Positions 32,622 through 41,907 are shown, counted from the stretch's first letter. The stretch is 64,000 nt of DNA from UMGS902 sp045538895 (GCA_045538895.1 JAZQEH010000013.1:1-64000), one strand, 5' to 3'. The notes: generated by a model not told the origin, from the sequence alone. Program-made: numbers and translations.

Positions 32622-33724
32622 TTTGTTTTTACCTCCTTTTCACGGAATTTGATCTGATAATTAATAAAGAACTCACTGCCGATGATGAAGAAAATAATAA
32701 TACCCGCAATGATGTCGGAGAACGCCTGATTAAGTCCGAGGTCGGTCGCAACCTGACCTGCACCCTTCTGCATAAATACAAGGAGGAACGACGTAAGAAT
32801 CATGAATAGGGGATTGAACTTCGCAAGCCACGAAACCATAATTGCAGTAAAGCCTCTGCCGCCGATTGTGTCGGGGGTAATGGAGTGGTCGGAGCCTGCA
32901 ACAAGCAAAAAGCCTGCAATACCGCAAAGTGCGCCGGAGATTATCATGGTACGGATAATTACGGTCTTCACGTTTATACCGATGTAGCGTGCGGTGTTTT
33001 CACTCTCACCTACAACGGAAATCTCGTATCCGTGCTTGGAATACTTAAGGTAAATATACACAATAACCGTAAGTGCAAGCACGATAAGAATGCTGAGCAG
33101 ATACTTCTGTCCGAAAACCTTGGGGAGCCAGCCTATATTGGTGGCACCGTTGATCATACCGATCTGTCCCGAGCCCTTCGGCACCGCCCAGATGTTTGCA
33201 AAGTATGAAACTATCTGCATTGCAATATAGTTCATCATAAGGGTAAAAAGTGTTTCGTTTGTACCCCAGTGTGCCTTGAAAAATGCAGGAATGAATCCCC
33301 AGATAGCACCTGCAACAATACTACCGATAAGCATTACGGGAATCATAAGCCAATTCGGAACGGTACCGGTAAGCTTAAGCATACAAGCCGCCGCAACGAA
33401 GCCGCCGATAAGAGCCTGTCCCTCAGCGCCGATGTTCCAGAATCGCATTTTGAATGCAGGAGTTACCGCAAGTGATACGCAAAGAAGCATCGCAAGTGCT
33501 TGAAGCAGATTCCAGATTCGGTGTGATGAACCAAACGCACCTTTAAACATGGTGGTATAAATATCAAAGGGATTCTCTCCGGTTATAAGCACGGAAACAA
33601 CGCCGCTGAAAATGAGCGCTGCGAGAACTGCAACGATTCTGATAAGCCATGACTTCCACCAGACGATAGCACCACGCTTTACAATATGGAAGAGAGGTTC
33701 ACGTGTCTTTTCATGCTTTGCCAT
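32618..33724 (-). CDS. Nucleoside ABC transporter permease (YufP/NupP type)
   Basis: 368 residues. A cytoplasmic start, a helix at about 23-47, then the BPD_transp_2 core with FKMRFWNIGAEGQALIGG and the coupling loop SVVGESENTARYIGINVKT. This is the longer of the two permeases in BMP-dependent nucleoside importers. The start codon overlaps the last base of the ATPase gene stop; the end overlaps the 31632 gene. Confidence 0.92.
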   Translation of the reverse strand: MAKHEKTREPLFHIVKRGAIVWWKSWLIRIVAVLAALIFSGVVSVLITGENPFDIYTTMFKGAFGSSHRIWNLLQALAMLLCVSLAVTPAFKMRFWNIGAEGQALIGGFVAAACMLKLTGTVPNWLMIPVMLIGSIVAGAIWGFIPAFFKAHWGTNETLFTLMMNYIAMQIVSYFANIWAVPKGSGQIGMINGATNIGWLPKVFGQKYLLSILIVLALTVIVYIYLKYSKHGYEISVVGESENTARYIGINVKTVIIRTMIISGALCGIAGFLLVAGSDHSITPDTIGGRGFTAIMVSWLAKFNPLFMILTSFLLVFMQKGAGQVATDLGLNQAFSDIIAGIIIFFIIGSEFFINYQIKFREKEVKTK

Positions 33725-35256
33725 TACTTTTCTCCCCCTTCGCTCTGACTCTTGGTCATAAGCAGACCGATTTCTTCTTTAGTGGCGGTTCTCGCATCCA
33801 CAATACCGGTAACTCTACCGCCGCCGATAACGAGAATTCTGTCACAAAGCTCAAGCAAAACGTCAAGGTCTTCGCCTACAAAAATAACGGCTACTCCCTG
33901 CTCCTTTTGCTGATTTAAAAGATTATATATAAGATAAGAGGAGTTGATATCAAGACCTCTTACAGGATATGCTGCCATAAGAACGGTGGGTGCAGCCGCA
34001 ATTTCACGACCTACAAGCACCTTTTGTACGTTACCGCCGGAAAGACGGCGAACGGGTGTATTTGCACCCGGAGTTACTACCTCAAGGCGGTTAATGATAT
34101 CCTCGGCAAGTGCTTTAGGCCCTTTACGCTCAAGGAATACCGAATTACCCTTGGAGTAGCTGCGTAGCATCATGTTATCTACAATATCCATATTTCCTAC
34201 AAGTCCCATGCCAAGACGGTCCTCAGGCACAAATGAAAGACGTACACCTAAGTCACGTATCTGTATAGGAGTTTTACCGCGGAGGTCATCGACCTCGCCT
34301 GTCTTGGGATTGTAGTAGTAAATGTCGCCCTCATTTATCTTCTGAAGACCTGCAATAGACTCAAGAAGTTCTCTCTGTCCGCTGCCTGCAATACCCGCGA
34401 TACCTAAAATCTCGCCTGAGTTTGCAACAAACGAAACATCGTCAAGCACCCTTACGCCCTCACGGTTAAGGCAGGTAACGTCCTTGACTTCAAGGCGTTT
34501 CTGTACGTTCTTGGGCTCGGTGCGGTCAATATTGAGTTCAACCTTTTTACCCACCATCATTTCGGTGAGTGCCATTTCATCAGTTTCAGCCGTGTTTACA
34601 GTACCTGCATACTTACCCTTACAGAGTACCGAAACTCTGTCGGAAAGAGAAAGCACCTCATGCAGCTTATGTGTGATAATTACGATAGCCTTTCCGTCGC
34701 TACGCATATTACGAAGCACCTTGAAAAGCTTCTGCGTTTCCTGAGGAGTAAGCACTGCGGTAGGCTCGTCCAGAATGAGAATGTCTGCACCACGGTAAAG
34801 CACCTTGATTATCTCAACGGTCTGCTTTTCCGAAACCGACATCTCGTAAATCTTTTTGTTCGGATCAATTTCAAAGCCGTACTGCTCGCTGATTTCTTTT
34901 ACACGTGCAGCCGCCTTTTTAATGTCATATTTACCGTCATTCTCAAGACCGAGAATGATATTTTCGGTAGCGGTGAAAACATCAACAAGCTTAAAATGCT
35001 GATGAATCATACCGATACCGTACTTGAAGGCATCCTTGGGCGAGCCGATAACTACCTCTTCACCGTCAATAAAGATCTGGCCGTGGTCGGGATAGTAAAT
35101 ACCCGCAATCATATTCATAAGTGTGGTCTTGCCGCTTCCGTTTTCTCCGAGAATTGACAAAATCTCACCGCGGTTAACGGTAAGGTCAACGTTATCGTTA
35201 GCAACAACACTGCCAAAGGTCTTGGTTATACCTTTAAGTTCAATAGCTACGCTCAA
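33724..35256 (-). CDS. Nucleoside ABC transporter ATP-binding protein (YufO/NupO type)
   Basis: 510 residues with two ABC modules. Module 1 (about 5-240) has Walker A GENGSGKTT and Walker B ADILILDEPTAVL. Module 2 (about 255-505) has the degenerate Walker A IAGSGQRELLESIAG and signature LSGGNVQKVLVGRE, then AAYPVRGLDINS in place of the usual Q-P-T-R-G-L-D, as in this subfamily. The start is TTG at 35254-35256, 7 nt after GGAGG. A small hairpin (GAGGC/GCCTC, 35287-35301) between this gene and the binding protein gene may trim read-through, giving more binding protein. Confidence 0.92.
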   Translation of the reverse strand: MSVAIELKGITKTFGSVVANDNVDLTVNRGEILSILGENGSGKTTLMNMIAGIYYPDHGQIFIDGEEVVIGSPKDAFKYGIGMIHQHFKLVDVFTATENIILGLENDGKYDIKKAAARVKEISEQYGFEIDPNKKIYEMSVSEKQTVEIIKVLYRGADILILDEPTAVLTPQETQKLFKVLRNMRSDGKAIVIITHKLHEVLSLSDRVSVLCKGKYAGTVNTAETDEMALTEMMVGKKVELNIDRTEPKNVQKRLEVKDVTCLNREGVRVLDDVSFVANSGEILGIAGIAGSGQRELLESIAGLQKINEGDIYYYNPKTGEVDDLRGKTPIQIRDLGVRLSFVPEDRLGMGLVGNMDIVDNMMLRSYSKGNSVFLERKGPKALAEDIINRLEVVTPGANTPVRRLSGGNVQKVLVGREIAAAPTVLMAAYPVRGLDINSSYLIYNLLNQQKEQGVAVIFVGEDLDVLLELCDRILVIGGGRVTGIVDARTATKEEIGLLMTKSQSEGGEK

Positions 35257-35324
35257 AATTATACCTCCGTAATAACAAGTGTAGGAGAGGCAAAATGCCT
35301 CGCCTTATATACTTGTAAAAAGAA

Positions 35325-36536
35325 TTAATATGCGTCGTTAAGAAGAGTGATGCCGTCGATTCTTACATCGAAGTAAGGAGCACTGCGGAACTTGGATTCA
35401 TAGAATACGCCGTCCTCGATAACTTCAGTGTCCTTTTCGTATGCAGCATCGGTATCAACGTCTGCAAGGTAGGAATCAAGAGCTACGCCGCCTACAGTGA
35501 AGGTGGAAGCATCGAATACGTTAACGGTGCCTGCGATAAGAGCAGCCTTAACTTCCTCGATCTTTTCAACAGTGCCTGCAGCTGCAGCCTGAGTGTTAAC
35601 ATCGGTGAGAAGTACGGACTCAGTGTCAATGGTGCCTGTCCAGTCGTTAGCAACCTTTTCACCCTTTACGAGAGTGTTTACAACATACTCATAGTAAGGA
35701 GCCCAGTTGATTCTGGAAGATACGATAAAGGTGTTGGGGCAAGCTGCTACAGTAGAACCGTTGTAGGAAACGTTAGGAACGCCTGCTTCTTCACAAGCAG
35801 TAGGAGCACCCATGGAGTCAGCATGCTGGCTGATGAGTACGCAACCCTCGTTGAGAAGCTTGGTAGCTGCTTCCTTCTCTGCTGCTTCGTCATACCAAGA
35901 GCCGGTGAACTGAACCTTCATGGTTACAGAGGGGCAAATGGACTTAGCGCCGAGATAGAAAGAGGTGTAACCGGAGATAACTTCTGCGTAGGTGTATGCA
36001 CCAACATAGCCCATAACAGCCTGTTCAGCAGTAATCTTGCCAGCTTCGATCATTTCGTTGAGCTTCATACCTGCAGCAACACCTGCAAGGTAACGGCCCT
36101 CGTAAATGGATGCGAATGCGTTAGCAAAGTTATCGAGCTTTTCGGTGTGAGCCATAGTACCGGTTGCATGGCAGAACTGAACGGAAGGATATTCCTTTGC
36201 TGCCTGAAGAATGTAGGACTCATGGCCGAAAGAGTTTGCAAAGATGATGTTACAGCCGTCAGCAGCAAGGTCTACTGCTGCTTCGTAGCACTCATTACCC
36301 TCGGGAATGTTGGTCTTGATAACCCACTGGTCATCCTTAAGGCCGAGGTTTGCAACTGCTTCCTTGAAAGCTTCGATGAAGTTCTTGTCGTAAGTTGAGT
36401 TTTCATCGTGGAGACAGATAAGACCGAACTTAACGTCTTCAACGGAGTTGATGCCGGCTGTTTCTTCGTTTTCACCGCAAGAAACGAAAGCAAACATCAT
36501 TACTGCAACAAGAACAAGTGCGAGTAACTTTTTCAT
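35325..36536 (-). CDS. BMP-family nucleoside-binding lipoprotein
   Basis: Substrate-binding lipoprotein of the importer. From the chosen ATG (36534-36536; GGAGG 9 nt upstream) it has 403 residues: a signal peptide MKKLLALVLVAVMMFAFVSC with the lipobox Cys at about 20, then the BMP/PnrA fold with VKFGLICLHDENSTYDKNF, AADGCNIIFANSFGHES and NVSYNGSTVAACPNTFIVSSR. The frame stays open for 22 codons upstream without a ribosome binding site. Purine nucleosides are the usual ligands. It is followed by the ATPase and two permeases, a complete importer. Confidence 0.93.
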   Translation of the reverse strand: MKKLLALVLVAVMMFAFVSCGENEETAGINSVEDVKFGLICLHDENSTYDKNFIEAFKEAVANLGLKDDQWVIKTNIPEGNECYEAAVDLAADGCNIIFANSFGHESYILQAAKEYPSVQFCHATGTMAHTEKLDNFANAFASIYEGRYLAGVAAGMKLNEMIEAGKITAEQAVMGYVGAYTYAEVISGYTSFYLGAKSICPSVTMKVQFTGSWYDEAAEKEAATKLLNEGCVLISQHADSMGAPTACEEAGVPNVSYNGSTVAACPNTFIVSSRINWAPYYEYVVNTLVKGEKVANDWTGTIDTESVLLTDVNTQAAAAGTVEKIEEVKAALIAGTVNVFDASTFTVGGVALDSYLADVDTDAAYEKDTEVIEDGVFYESKFRSAPYFDVRIDGITLLNDAY

Positions 36537-36687
36537 TTTCTTTTCCTCCAAATATACCATTTTTGATTTTTTGAGAATTTTCTTCTCTGCATAATGGTTC
36601 ATTTTATTTTACCAAATTATTACTACAATTTACAAGTTACATTTTCGACGAAAATCACACTGCTTTTTTTTGCGTTTTCAACAATTC

Positions 36688-36724
36688 TTACAATACAGTA
36701 TTTTTTAAACAATACATATTGTAA
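36688..36724. promoter_or_regulatory. Inverted repeat overlapping the 36780 promoter
   Basis: TTACAATA (36688-36695) and TATTGTAA (36717-36724) are perfect inverted arms 21 nt apart. The right arm covers the -35 box of the promoter at 36719. It could be an operator; no regulator can be named. Confidence 0.4.
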
Positions 36725-36747
36725 AAAAACTTAATTTGTGATATAAT
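36719..36747 (+). promoter_or_regulatory. Promoter of the 36780-38049 gene pair
   Basis: TTGTAA (36719-36724), 17-nt spacer, TATAAT (36742-36747), 33 nt before the TTG start at 36780. Confidence 0.65.
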
Positions 36748-36779
36748 ATTTTAAATGATTTCAAAAGGAACGTGAAGAA

Positions 36780-37046
36780 TTGAAACTGCCAGTTAAAATA
36801 CTCATTACCGTGCTTGTAACACTGCTTTGTGCTTCACTTATGGCATATAGCATTCTCGGTGTAATACTGCTCGGTCCTTCAAAGGATGCAGGACGCATGC
36901 TTTTAACCTCGCTCAACGAGTCGGGTATGAGCTTTGTACCCCGTCTGTACATGAATGAGGACAGAATTGAAGAACTGCTTAATTCATATGATAACGGCGA
37001 AGTACACGACATAAAAACCGTTACAATAACAACTTCGCATAATTAA
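36780..37046 (+). CDS. Small membrane protein resembling the N terminus of phosphodiester glycosidase (NAGPA-type) proteins
   Basis: 88 residues with a TTG start behind AAAAGGAA. Residues 3-30 form a membrane helix (VKILITVLVTLLCASLMAYS). The rest, GPSKDAGRMLLTSLNESG, FVPRLYMNEDRIEELL, resembles the anchor and linker segment that precedes the catalytic domain in Firmicutes phosphodiester glycosidases; this match is from memory. The catalytic domain is absent and the frame ends cleanly at TAA. It may be a remnant or a free-standing partner of the next gene, which starts 19 nt later. Confidence 0.65.
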   Translation: MKLPVKILITVLVTLLCASLMAYSILGVILLGPSKDAGRMLLTSLNESGMSFVPRLYMNEDRIEELLNSYDNGEVHDIKTVTITTSHN

Positions 37047-37065
37047 TACAGAAACAAGGAACGCT

Positions 37066-38049
37066 ATGAAAGATTTTTATGTAAAACCCGAACTTGTCGT
37101 TGCCGAAACCGACGAAGAGTTTATTGTTTTCGAACCGCCGAAGATGCCTTTCTGGCAAAAACTGCTGATTTATTGCTCGATCTGGCTTGTTCTGACATTT
37201 ATTGTTTCGGTTTTCACGCACTCGGTGTGCAAGCAATATGCAGCAGCACAGCCGGAAACTGCAATAACATCATATATGTCGCTTGCAAAGCAGGAAATAT
37301 TCTTTGACGCTATTTCCTCCGCTATGCCCGGGCATGACAATAAATACGAGCCGACATACAGCACCGCAGGCAGAATTGCAAACATGTATACAAGTCCTCT
37401 TTCGTTTGCAAAACTTTCAAACGAATTTACCGAGGAGAATCCCGTTTACATTATCAAACACAACGGTGAAAATATGTTCAAGGTTACGCTCGAATACGGT
37501 GACCCGACAGGATTTATGAAATTCCGCGGCTATCGTGTGATGAAAACCGAGCTCGTCAATGAAAACTTATTGACTCTTAACTCCTACAACGTTGTATTCT
37601 CATCCGACTCGTTTGTTTTTATAAACGAGCGCAAACTTGATTCACAGCTTACAGGCGTGTTTGAGATGTTTGACGTTTTCGGCAATAACAACTACTACGG
37701 CATTGTACTCAAAGACATGCTGCTTGAACCTAAAATAATGGTTCAACGCTTCAACTACACAAACTATACAACCACAACGCTTGACTGTAAGCGTGTTGAT
37801 GATTATTTCATATTCCCATACAAGGGCGGAGAACTCCATACCGTTAAATTCTCGGCACCGTCCGGAGCCACGGTAAAAATTGGCGACAAAGAGGTTTCAG
37901 ACTTCTTTATAACCTCTACAGAAATTGTTAACGGCGTAGAAATGAGCGTATACACCGTACCTACCGTATACGGTGAACAACCTGTTACCGCGTATATCAA
38001 CGAAAAAGAAGTTGAAGTTACCGTAATAGCAAACGAAAATCTCAAATAA
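37066..38049 (+). CDS. Membrane-anchored protein of unknown function
   Basis: Not recognised. 327 residues: a cytoplasmic part of about 35 residues with FIVFEPPKMPFWQK, one membrane helix (about 35-58, LLIYCSIWLVLTFIVSVFTHSV), and a large outside part rich in beta strands, including a repeated-looking end (SAPSGATVKIGDKEVSDFFI, VPTVYGEQPVTAYINEKEVE) that suggests small Ig-like folds at about 260-327. It has AAGGAA before the ATG and is co-transcribed with the 36780 gene. A shared bidirectional terminator separates it from asnA. Confidence 0.75.
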   Translation: MKDFYVKPELVVAETDEEFIVFEPPKMPFWQKLLIYCSIWLVLTFIVSVFTHSVCKQYAAAQPETAITSYMSLAKQEIFFDAISSAMPGHDNKYEPTYSTAGRIANMYTSPLSFAKLSNEFTEENPVYIIKHNGENMFKVTLEYGDPTGFMKFRGYRVMKTELVNENLLTLNSYNVVFSSDSFVFINERKLDSQLTGVFEMFDVFGNNNYYGIVLKDMLLEPKIMVQRFNYTNYTTTTLDCKRVDDYFIFPYKGGELHTVKFSAPSGATVKIGDKEVSDFFITSTEIVNGVEMSVYTVPTVYGEQPVTAYINEKEVEVTVIANENLK

Positions 38050-38050
38050 T

Positions 38051-38085
38051 AAAAACGAGTCAGCAAAAAATGCTGACTCATTTTT
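38051..38085. terminator. Bidirectional terminator between the 37066 gene and asnA
   Basis: Stem GAGTCAGCA/TGCTGACTC with A-run before and T-run after, lying between convergent stops. Confidence 0.85.
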
Positions 38086-38086
38086 A

Positions 38087-39094
38087 TTAAAGCAATCTGA
38101 TTCCGTTTTCTGCACAAATACGCACGGTTTCCTCGTCCCAGATGCTCGACTGCACCTCACCGATGTGGGCACAGCCCATAAGCAGCATACAAAGACGTGA
38201 CTGACCGATACCTCCGCCGATAGTGAGCGGAAGCTCATCATTTAAAAGCATCTTATGAAACGGAAGTTCTCTGCGATGGTTACAGCTTGCAATATCAAGC
38301 TGTCTTGAAAGCGACTCTGCATCTACACGGATACCCATTGAAGAAATCTCAAGCGCATTGTCAAGCACCTCATTCCACAAAAGGATATCGCCGTTAAGAC
38401 TCCAGTCGTCATAGTCTGGAGCACGTGTGCCGTGCGGCTTACCTGACTTAAGCATGCCGCCTATCTGCATTATAAACACCGTACCGTACTTGCGTGTAAT
38501 CTCCTTTTCACGCTCTACGGGTGTCATGCCGGGATACATGTCCTCAAGCTCCTGAGAAGTTATGAATTTAACGTCACGGTTGATTTTTGTATGAAGTTGC
38601 GGAAAATGCACCTTGAGGCGGTTATTTGTATTGTAAAGTGCATCTACAATAGCACTTACGATAAGTTTAAGGTATTCGGGAGTACGGCTCTCCTTGGTGA
38701 TAATCTTCTCCCAGTCCCACTGGTCAACGTAAATAGAATGTATATTGTCAAGCTCCTCGTCACGGCGGATCGCGTTCATATCCGTGTAAAGACCGTTACC
38801 CACTGCGAAGTTATAGCGTTTAAGTGCAAGACGCTTCCACTTCGCAAGCGAATGTACGACCTGTGCATCAACACCGATTGCAGGAACGTCAAACGAAACA
38901 GGACGCTCGTAGCCGTTAAGGTTATCGTTAAGTCCGGATTCCTCTGTTACAAAAAGAGGTGCCGAAACACGTTTTAAATTGAGTGCAGACGAAAGCTCGC
39001 TCTGGAACGTCTGCTTAATATATGCTATCGCACGCTGGGTATCATACTCATCAAGAAGCGGTTTGTACCCCTCGGGAACTATTACCTTGTTCAT
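38087..39094 (-). CDS. asnA: Aspartate-ammonia ligase AsnA
   Basis: Makes asparagine from aspartate, ammonia and ATP; related in fold to class II aspartyl-tRNA synthetase. 335 residues from ATG 39092-39094, which follows AGGAGG. Markers are QSELSSALNLKRVSAPLFV, RPVSFDVPAIG, HSIYVDQWDWEK and the end GGGIGQSRLCMLLMGCAHIGEVQ. Own promoter at 39123. No T-box was seen in the short leader. Confidence 0.95.
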   Translation of the reverse strand: MNKVIVPEGYKPLLDEYDTQRAIAYIKQTFQSELSSALNLKRVSAPLFVTEESGLNDNLNGYERPVSFDVPAIGVDAQVVHSLAKWKRLALKRYNFAVGNGLYTDMNAIRRDEELDNIHSIYVDQWDWEKIITKESRTPEYLKLIVSAIVDALYNTNNRLKVHFPQLHTKINRDVKFITSQELEDMYPGMTPVEREKEITRKYGTVFIMQIGGMLKSGKPHGTRAPDYDDWSLNGDILLWNEVLDNALEISSMGIRVDAESLSRQLDIASCNHRRELPFHKMLLNDELPLTIGGGIGQSRLCMLLMGCAHIGEVQSSIWDEETVRICAENGIRLL

Positions 39095-39122
39095 TTCTCT
39101 GCCTCCTGAAATGGAATAATTT

Positions 39123-39151
39123 ATTATACTGCACATACAAAGCAAAGTCAA
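39123..39151 (-). promoter_or_regulatory. Sigma-A promoter of asnA
   Basis: On the minus strand TTGACT (39146-39151), 17-nt spacer, TATAAT (39123-39128), 29 nt before the ATG. The terminal repeat of element C starts 11 nt upstream of the -35 box. Confidence 0.8.
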
Positions 39152-39161
39152 GAAATATAGG

Positions 39162-39332
39162 AAAATTAATGTTTATGGGAGTAACGAAGGCTCCCTCAGA
39201 CGAGGGAGCTGTCAGCGGAACGCTGACTGAGGGAGGGAAAAAAGTAACAATTAGAACGGTTCCCTCCTTCCGTCGCCTTGCGGCGCCACCTTCCTCGTCT
39301 GAGGAAGGCTTGTTAATGTAAACATTAATTTA
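39162..39332. repeat. MITE-like element C
   Basis: 171-bp element with ends AAAATTAATGTTTATGGG (left) and reverse complement TAAATTAATGTTTAC (right). Cargo: GCTCCCTC/GAGGGAGC hairpin, CAGCGGAACGCTG stem, and CCTTCCTCGTCTGAGGAAGG near the right end. The cargo pairs left against right like that of element E at 15089. It lies between asnA and the glyS terminator. Confidence 0.7.
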
Positions 39333-39343
39333 CCGCTTAAAAC

Positions 39344-39369
39344 AAAAATCCGCCCCAAGGCGGATTTTT
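39344..39369 (-). terminator. Intrinsic terminator of glyS
   Basis: Stem AAAAATCCGCC/GGCGGATTTTT with loop CCAA, adjacent to the glyS stop codon. Confidence 0.8.
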
Positions 39370-39372
39370 ATT

Positions 39373-40764
39373 TTAGAAATTGAGTTTTTCTTCGATGTAC
39401 GCCTTAAGGTCGCAAATCTTAACTCTTTCCTGCTCCATAGTGTCACGGTCACGAACGGTTACACAACCGTCGTTCTCTGTGTCAAAGTCATAAGTAATGC
39501 AGAAAGGTGTACCGATTTCGTCCTGACGGCGGTAACGCTTACCGATAGAACCGGTTTCGTCGAAGTCAACCATAAAGTATTTAGCAAGCTCTGCACGAAC
39601 CTCCTCTGCCTTGTCAGAAAGCTTCTTTGAAAGAGGAAGAATTGCCGCCTTGAAAGGAGCAAGTGCGGGATGGAGGTGCATAACTACACGAATATCGTCC
39701 TCGCCAACGGTTTCCTCGTCATACGCTTCAACAAGGAAAGCGAGTGCAACACGGTCTGCACCGAGCGAAGGCTCAACAACGTAAGGTATGTACTTTTCGT
39801 TGGTTTCGGGATCGAAGAAGTCCATTGACTCGCCGCTGTGATTTGCGTGCTGTGTAAGGTCATAGTCGGTTCTGTCAGCAATGCCCCAGAGTTCGCCCCA
39901 ACCGAACGGGAAGAGATACTCAAAGTCGGTTGTAGCCTTGGAATAGAAGGAAAGCTCTTCCTGATCATGGTCACGGAGCTTGAGGTTTTCCTTCTTCATG
40001 CCGAGGTCATAGAGGAACTGTGCACAATAATCCTTCCAGAACTTGAACCACTCAAGGTCGGTACCGGGCTTGCAGAAGAACTCAAGCTCCATCTGCTCAA
40101 ACTCTCTTGTACGGAAAGTGAAGTTACCGGGAGTGATCTCGTTACGGAAAGACTTACCGATCTGGCAAACGCCGAAAGGCATCTTCTTTCTGGTAGTACG
40201 TGCAATATTCTTAAAGTTTACAAAAATACCCTGTGCGGTTTCGGGACGGAGATAAAGCTCGCTCTTGGAGTCTTCGGTTACGCCCTGATACGTCTTGAAC
40301 ATAAGGTTGAATTTACGGATGTCGGTAAAGTCCTTTGCTCCGCAATCGGGGCACTCAATGCCCTTTTCTGCGATGTACTGTGCCATCTGCTCGTTGGTCC
40401 AGCCTGCAGGATTATCATTAAGGCCGTTAGCGGCAACGTAATCCTCGATAAGCTTGTCCGCACGGTGACGTGACTTACATGCACGGCAGTCCATAAGCGG
40501 GTCGGAAAATCCGCCTACGTGTCCTGAAGCAACCCATGCTTCGGGGTTCATAATAATAGCGCTGTCAAGGCCTACGTTGTACTTGCATTCCTGAACGAAA
40601 CGCTTCCACCATGCCTTTTTAACGTTGTTCTTGAACTCAACGCCAAGCGGGCCGTAGTCCCAAGAGTTCGCAAGGCCGCCATAAATTTCGGAACCGGGGA
40701 AGATGAAGCCACGGTTTTTACAAAGTGCAACCACTTTGTCCATTGTCTTTTCGGAATTGTTCAT
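39373..40764 (-). CDS. glyS: Glycyl-tRNA synthetase, alpha2 type
   Basis: Charges tRNA-Gly with glycine. 463 residues of the single-chain homodimeric class II enzyme, not the alpha2beta2 form. Markers: NRGFIFPGSEIYGGLANSWDYGP, a zinc-type insert (CRACKSRH, CPDCGAKDF), motif 2 FRNEITPGNFTFRTREFEQMELEFF shortened here, and motif 3 near SLGADRVALAFL. It follows the LCP gene by 31 nt, so the two may share a transcript. No T-box leader is present. Confidence 0.95.
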   Translation of the reverse strand: MNNSEKTMDKVVALCKNRGFIFPGSEIYGGLANSWDYGPLGVEFKNNVKKAWWKRFVQECKYNVGLDSAIIMNPEAWVASGHVGGFSDPLMDCRACKSRHRADKLIEDYVAANGLNDNPAGWTNEQMAQYIAEKGIECPDCGAKDFTDIRKFNLMFKTYQGVTEDSKSELYLRPETAQGIFVNFKNIARTTRKKMPFGVCQIGKSFRNEITPGNFTFRTREFEQMELEFFCKPGTDLEWFKFWKDYCAQFLYDLGMKKENLKLRDHDQEELSFYSKATTDFEYLFPFGWGELWGIADRTDYDLTQHANHSGESMDFFDPETNEKYIPYVVEPSLGADRVALAFLVEAYDEETVGEDDIRVVMHLHPALAPFKAAILPLSKKLSDKAEEVRAELAKYFMVDFDETGSIGKRYRRQDEIGTPFCITYDFDTENDGCVTVRDRDTMEQERVKICDLKAYIEEKLNF

Positions 40765-40795
40765 TTTTTACTCCTATATATACAATATTTTCAAA

Positions 40796-41821
40796 CTAAT
40801 TATCAAGATATTCCATTATGTCGGTAATCGCCGCATTGATATTAGGCATACCTGCAACGTTAACAGGGTAATCCAAAGTTACAAAATCAAAGCCTGCTAT
40901 CGAGAACACAAGGTCGATATTATCGCTGAGTGCCTCATAGGTAACGTCGGTGCTTGCGTAGGTGCTGATATCCGTGAAAATCGACTTCGCACGCACTATA
41001 TTTGACGGGTTAGCCATTTTCTTTGCAAGCGAGATGAGGAAAGAAAACGTAGTCTTTGTTCTCGTGTTGCCGGAAGCGGGTGCATACGAATCATATGAAA
41101 GCAATGCTGCAGCAGCCTCTCCGTTAAGCGCGGTTGCACCTGCTTTAAGAGAAATAGTCAGCCCGTTTGCCTCGTCAGTATACTCCATATCACAAGGAAC
41201 ATTGTAATTAATCGGACCAATTTTGTCAACTATACTTGTAAGAAGCTCAATGCTTGTAAGTGCATAGTAGTCAATCTGTGCTCCGGTTATTGCAGAAATC
41301 TTGTCCTTAAAGACATCGAAACCCATTTCATAATACAAATCGCCAAGCCTTGTTTCACCGCCGTTACATTCAACTCGCATGTAAGAAGGCAGGTTAACGC
41401 ACGCAACCGTGCGGGTAACCTTGTTTACGCAAACCAGCATAATCGCATCGGCACTGACTGTTCTGTACGGGTATTCCGGCAGGTCGCCGCCATGGCCGAT
41501 AAGCTTTTCGGATGAAGAAAACATGGGGTAATGCGAAGCAATCGACGGATGATAGTCCTTATTAAGACTCGGACGGTAGTCGGTACCGACAAGCAGAATG
41601 TTAAAGGATTCCCCCTCAATCTCGTCATCGGGAAGCGGATTGATCACATCGCCCGAATTATCTGTATCAACAACCTCTAAGGGCTCGGTAGTTTCTGCCG
41701 GCTTTCCGTTTATAAGCTCCAGAATACTCTCCGAAACAAAGCCGGTTATAAAATAAGCACATGTGCCGAATACAAGCAATGCTATTAAAAATGTAATGAA
41801 AAAATTTCTAAGAGAAATCAA
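40796..41821 (-). CDS. LytR-CpsA-Psr (LCP) family protein
   Basis: LCP proteins attach anionic polymers or capsule to peptidoglycan from lipid-linked precursors, outside the membrane. 341 residues with one N-terminal membrane helix (about 5-27), an acidic linker, and the LCP core: FNILLVGTDYRPS, DAIMLVCVNKVTRTVACVNLP, and KTTFSFLISLAKKM near the end. The usual DSI.RTDT-type arginines are partly replaced (YRTVSADAIML), so activity should be judged with care. It has its own promoter; glyS follows. Confidence 0.82.
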   Translation of the reverse strand: MISLRNFFITFLIALLVFGTCAYFITGFVSESILELINGKPAETTEPLEVVDTDNSGDVINPLPDDEIEGESFNILLVGTDYRPSLNKDYHPSIASHYPMFSSSEKLIGHGGDLPEYPYRTVSADAIMLVCVNKVTRTVACVNLPSYMRVECNGGETRLGDLYYEMGFDVFKDKISAITGAQIDYYALTSIELLTSIVDKIGPINYNVPCDMEYTDEANGLTISLKAGATALNGEAAAALLSYDSYAPASGNTRTKTTFSFLISLAKKMANPSNIVRAKSIFTDISTYASTDVTYEALSDNIDLVFSIAGFDFVTLDYPVNVAGMPNINAAITDIMEYLDN

Positions 41822-41853
41822 AGCGATCCTCCTTTTATCAGTATTAACATCTT

Positions 41854-41882
41854 ATTATATAACACTTTGCAATTTTTTTCAA
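41854..41882 (-). promoter_or_regulatory. Sigma-A promoter of the LCP-glyS unit
   Basis: On the minus strand TTGAAA (41877-41882), 17-nt spacer, TATAAT (41854-41859), about 32 nt before the ATG. Confidence 0.75.
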
Positions 41883-41907
41883 TACATAAAAGCGATTTTT
41901 CCGCATC

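Noticed and set aside
39095..39122. Possible T-box or riboswitch leaders upstream of asnA, glyS, cysE and cysS
   Set aside because: The distances from promoter or previous gene to start are too short (under about 40 nt) and no specifier or antiterminator structure was seen.
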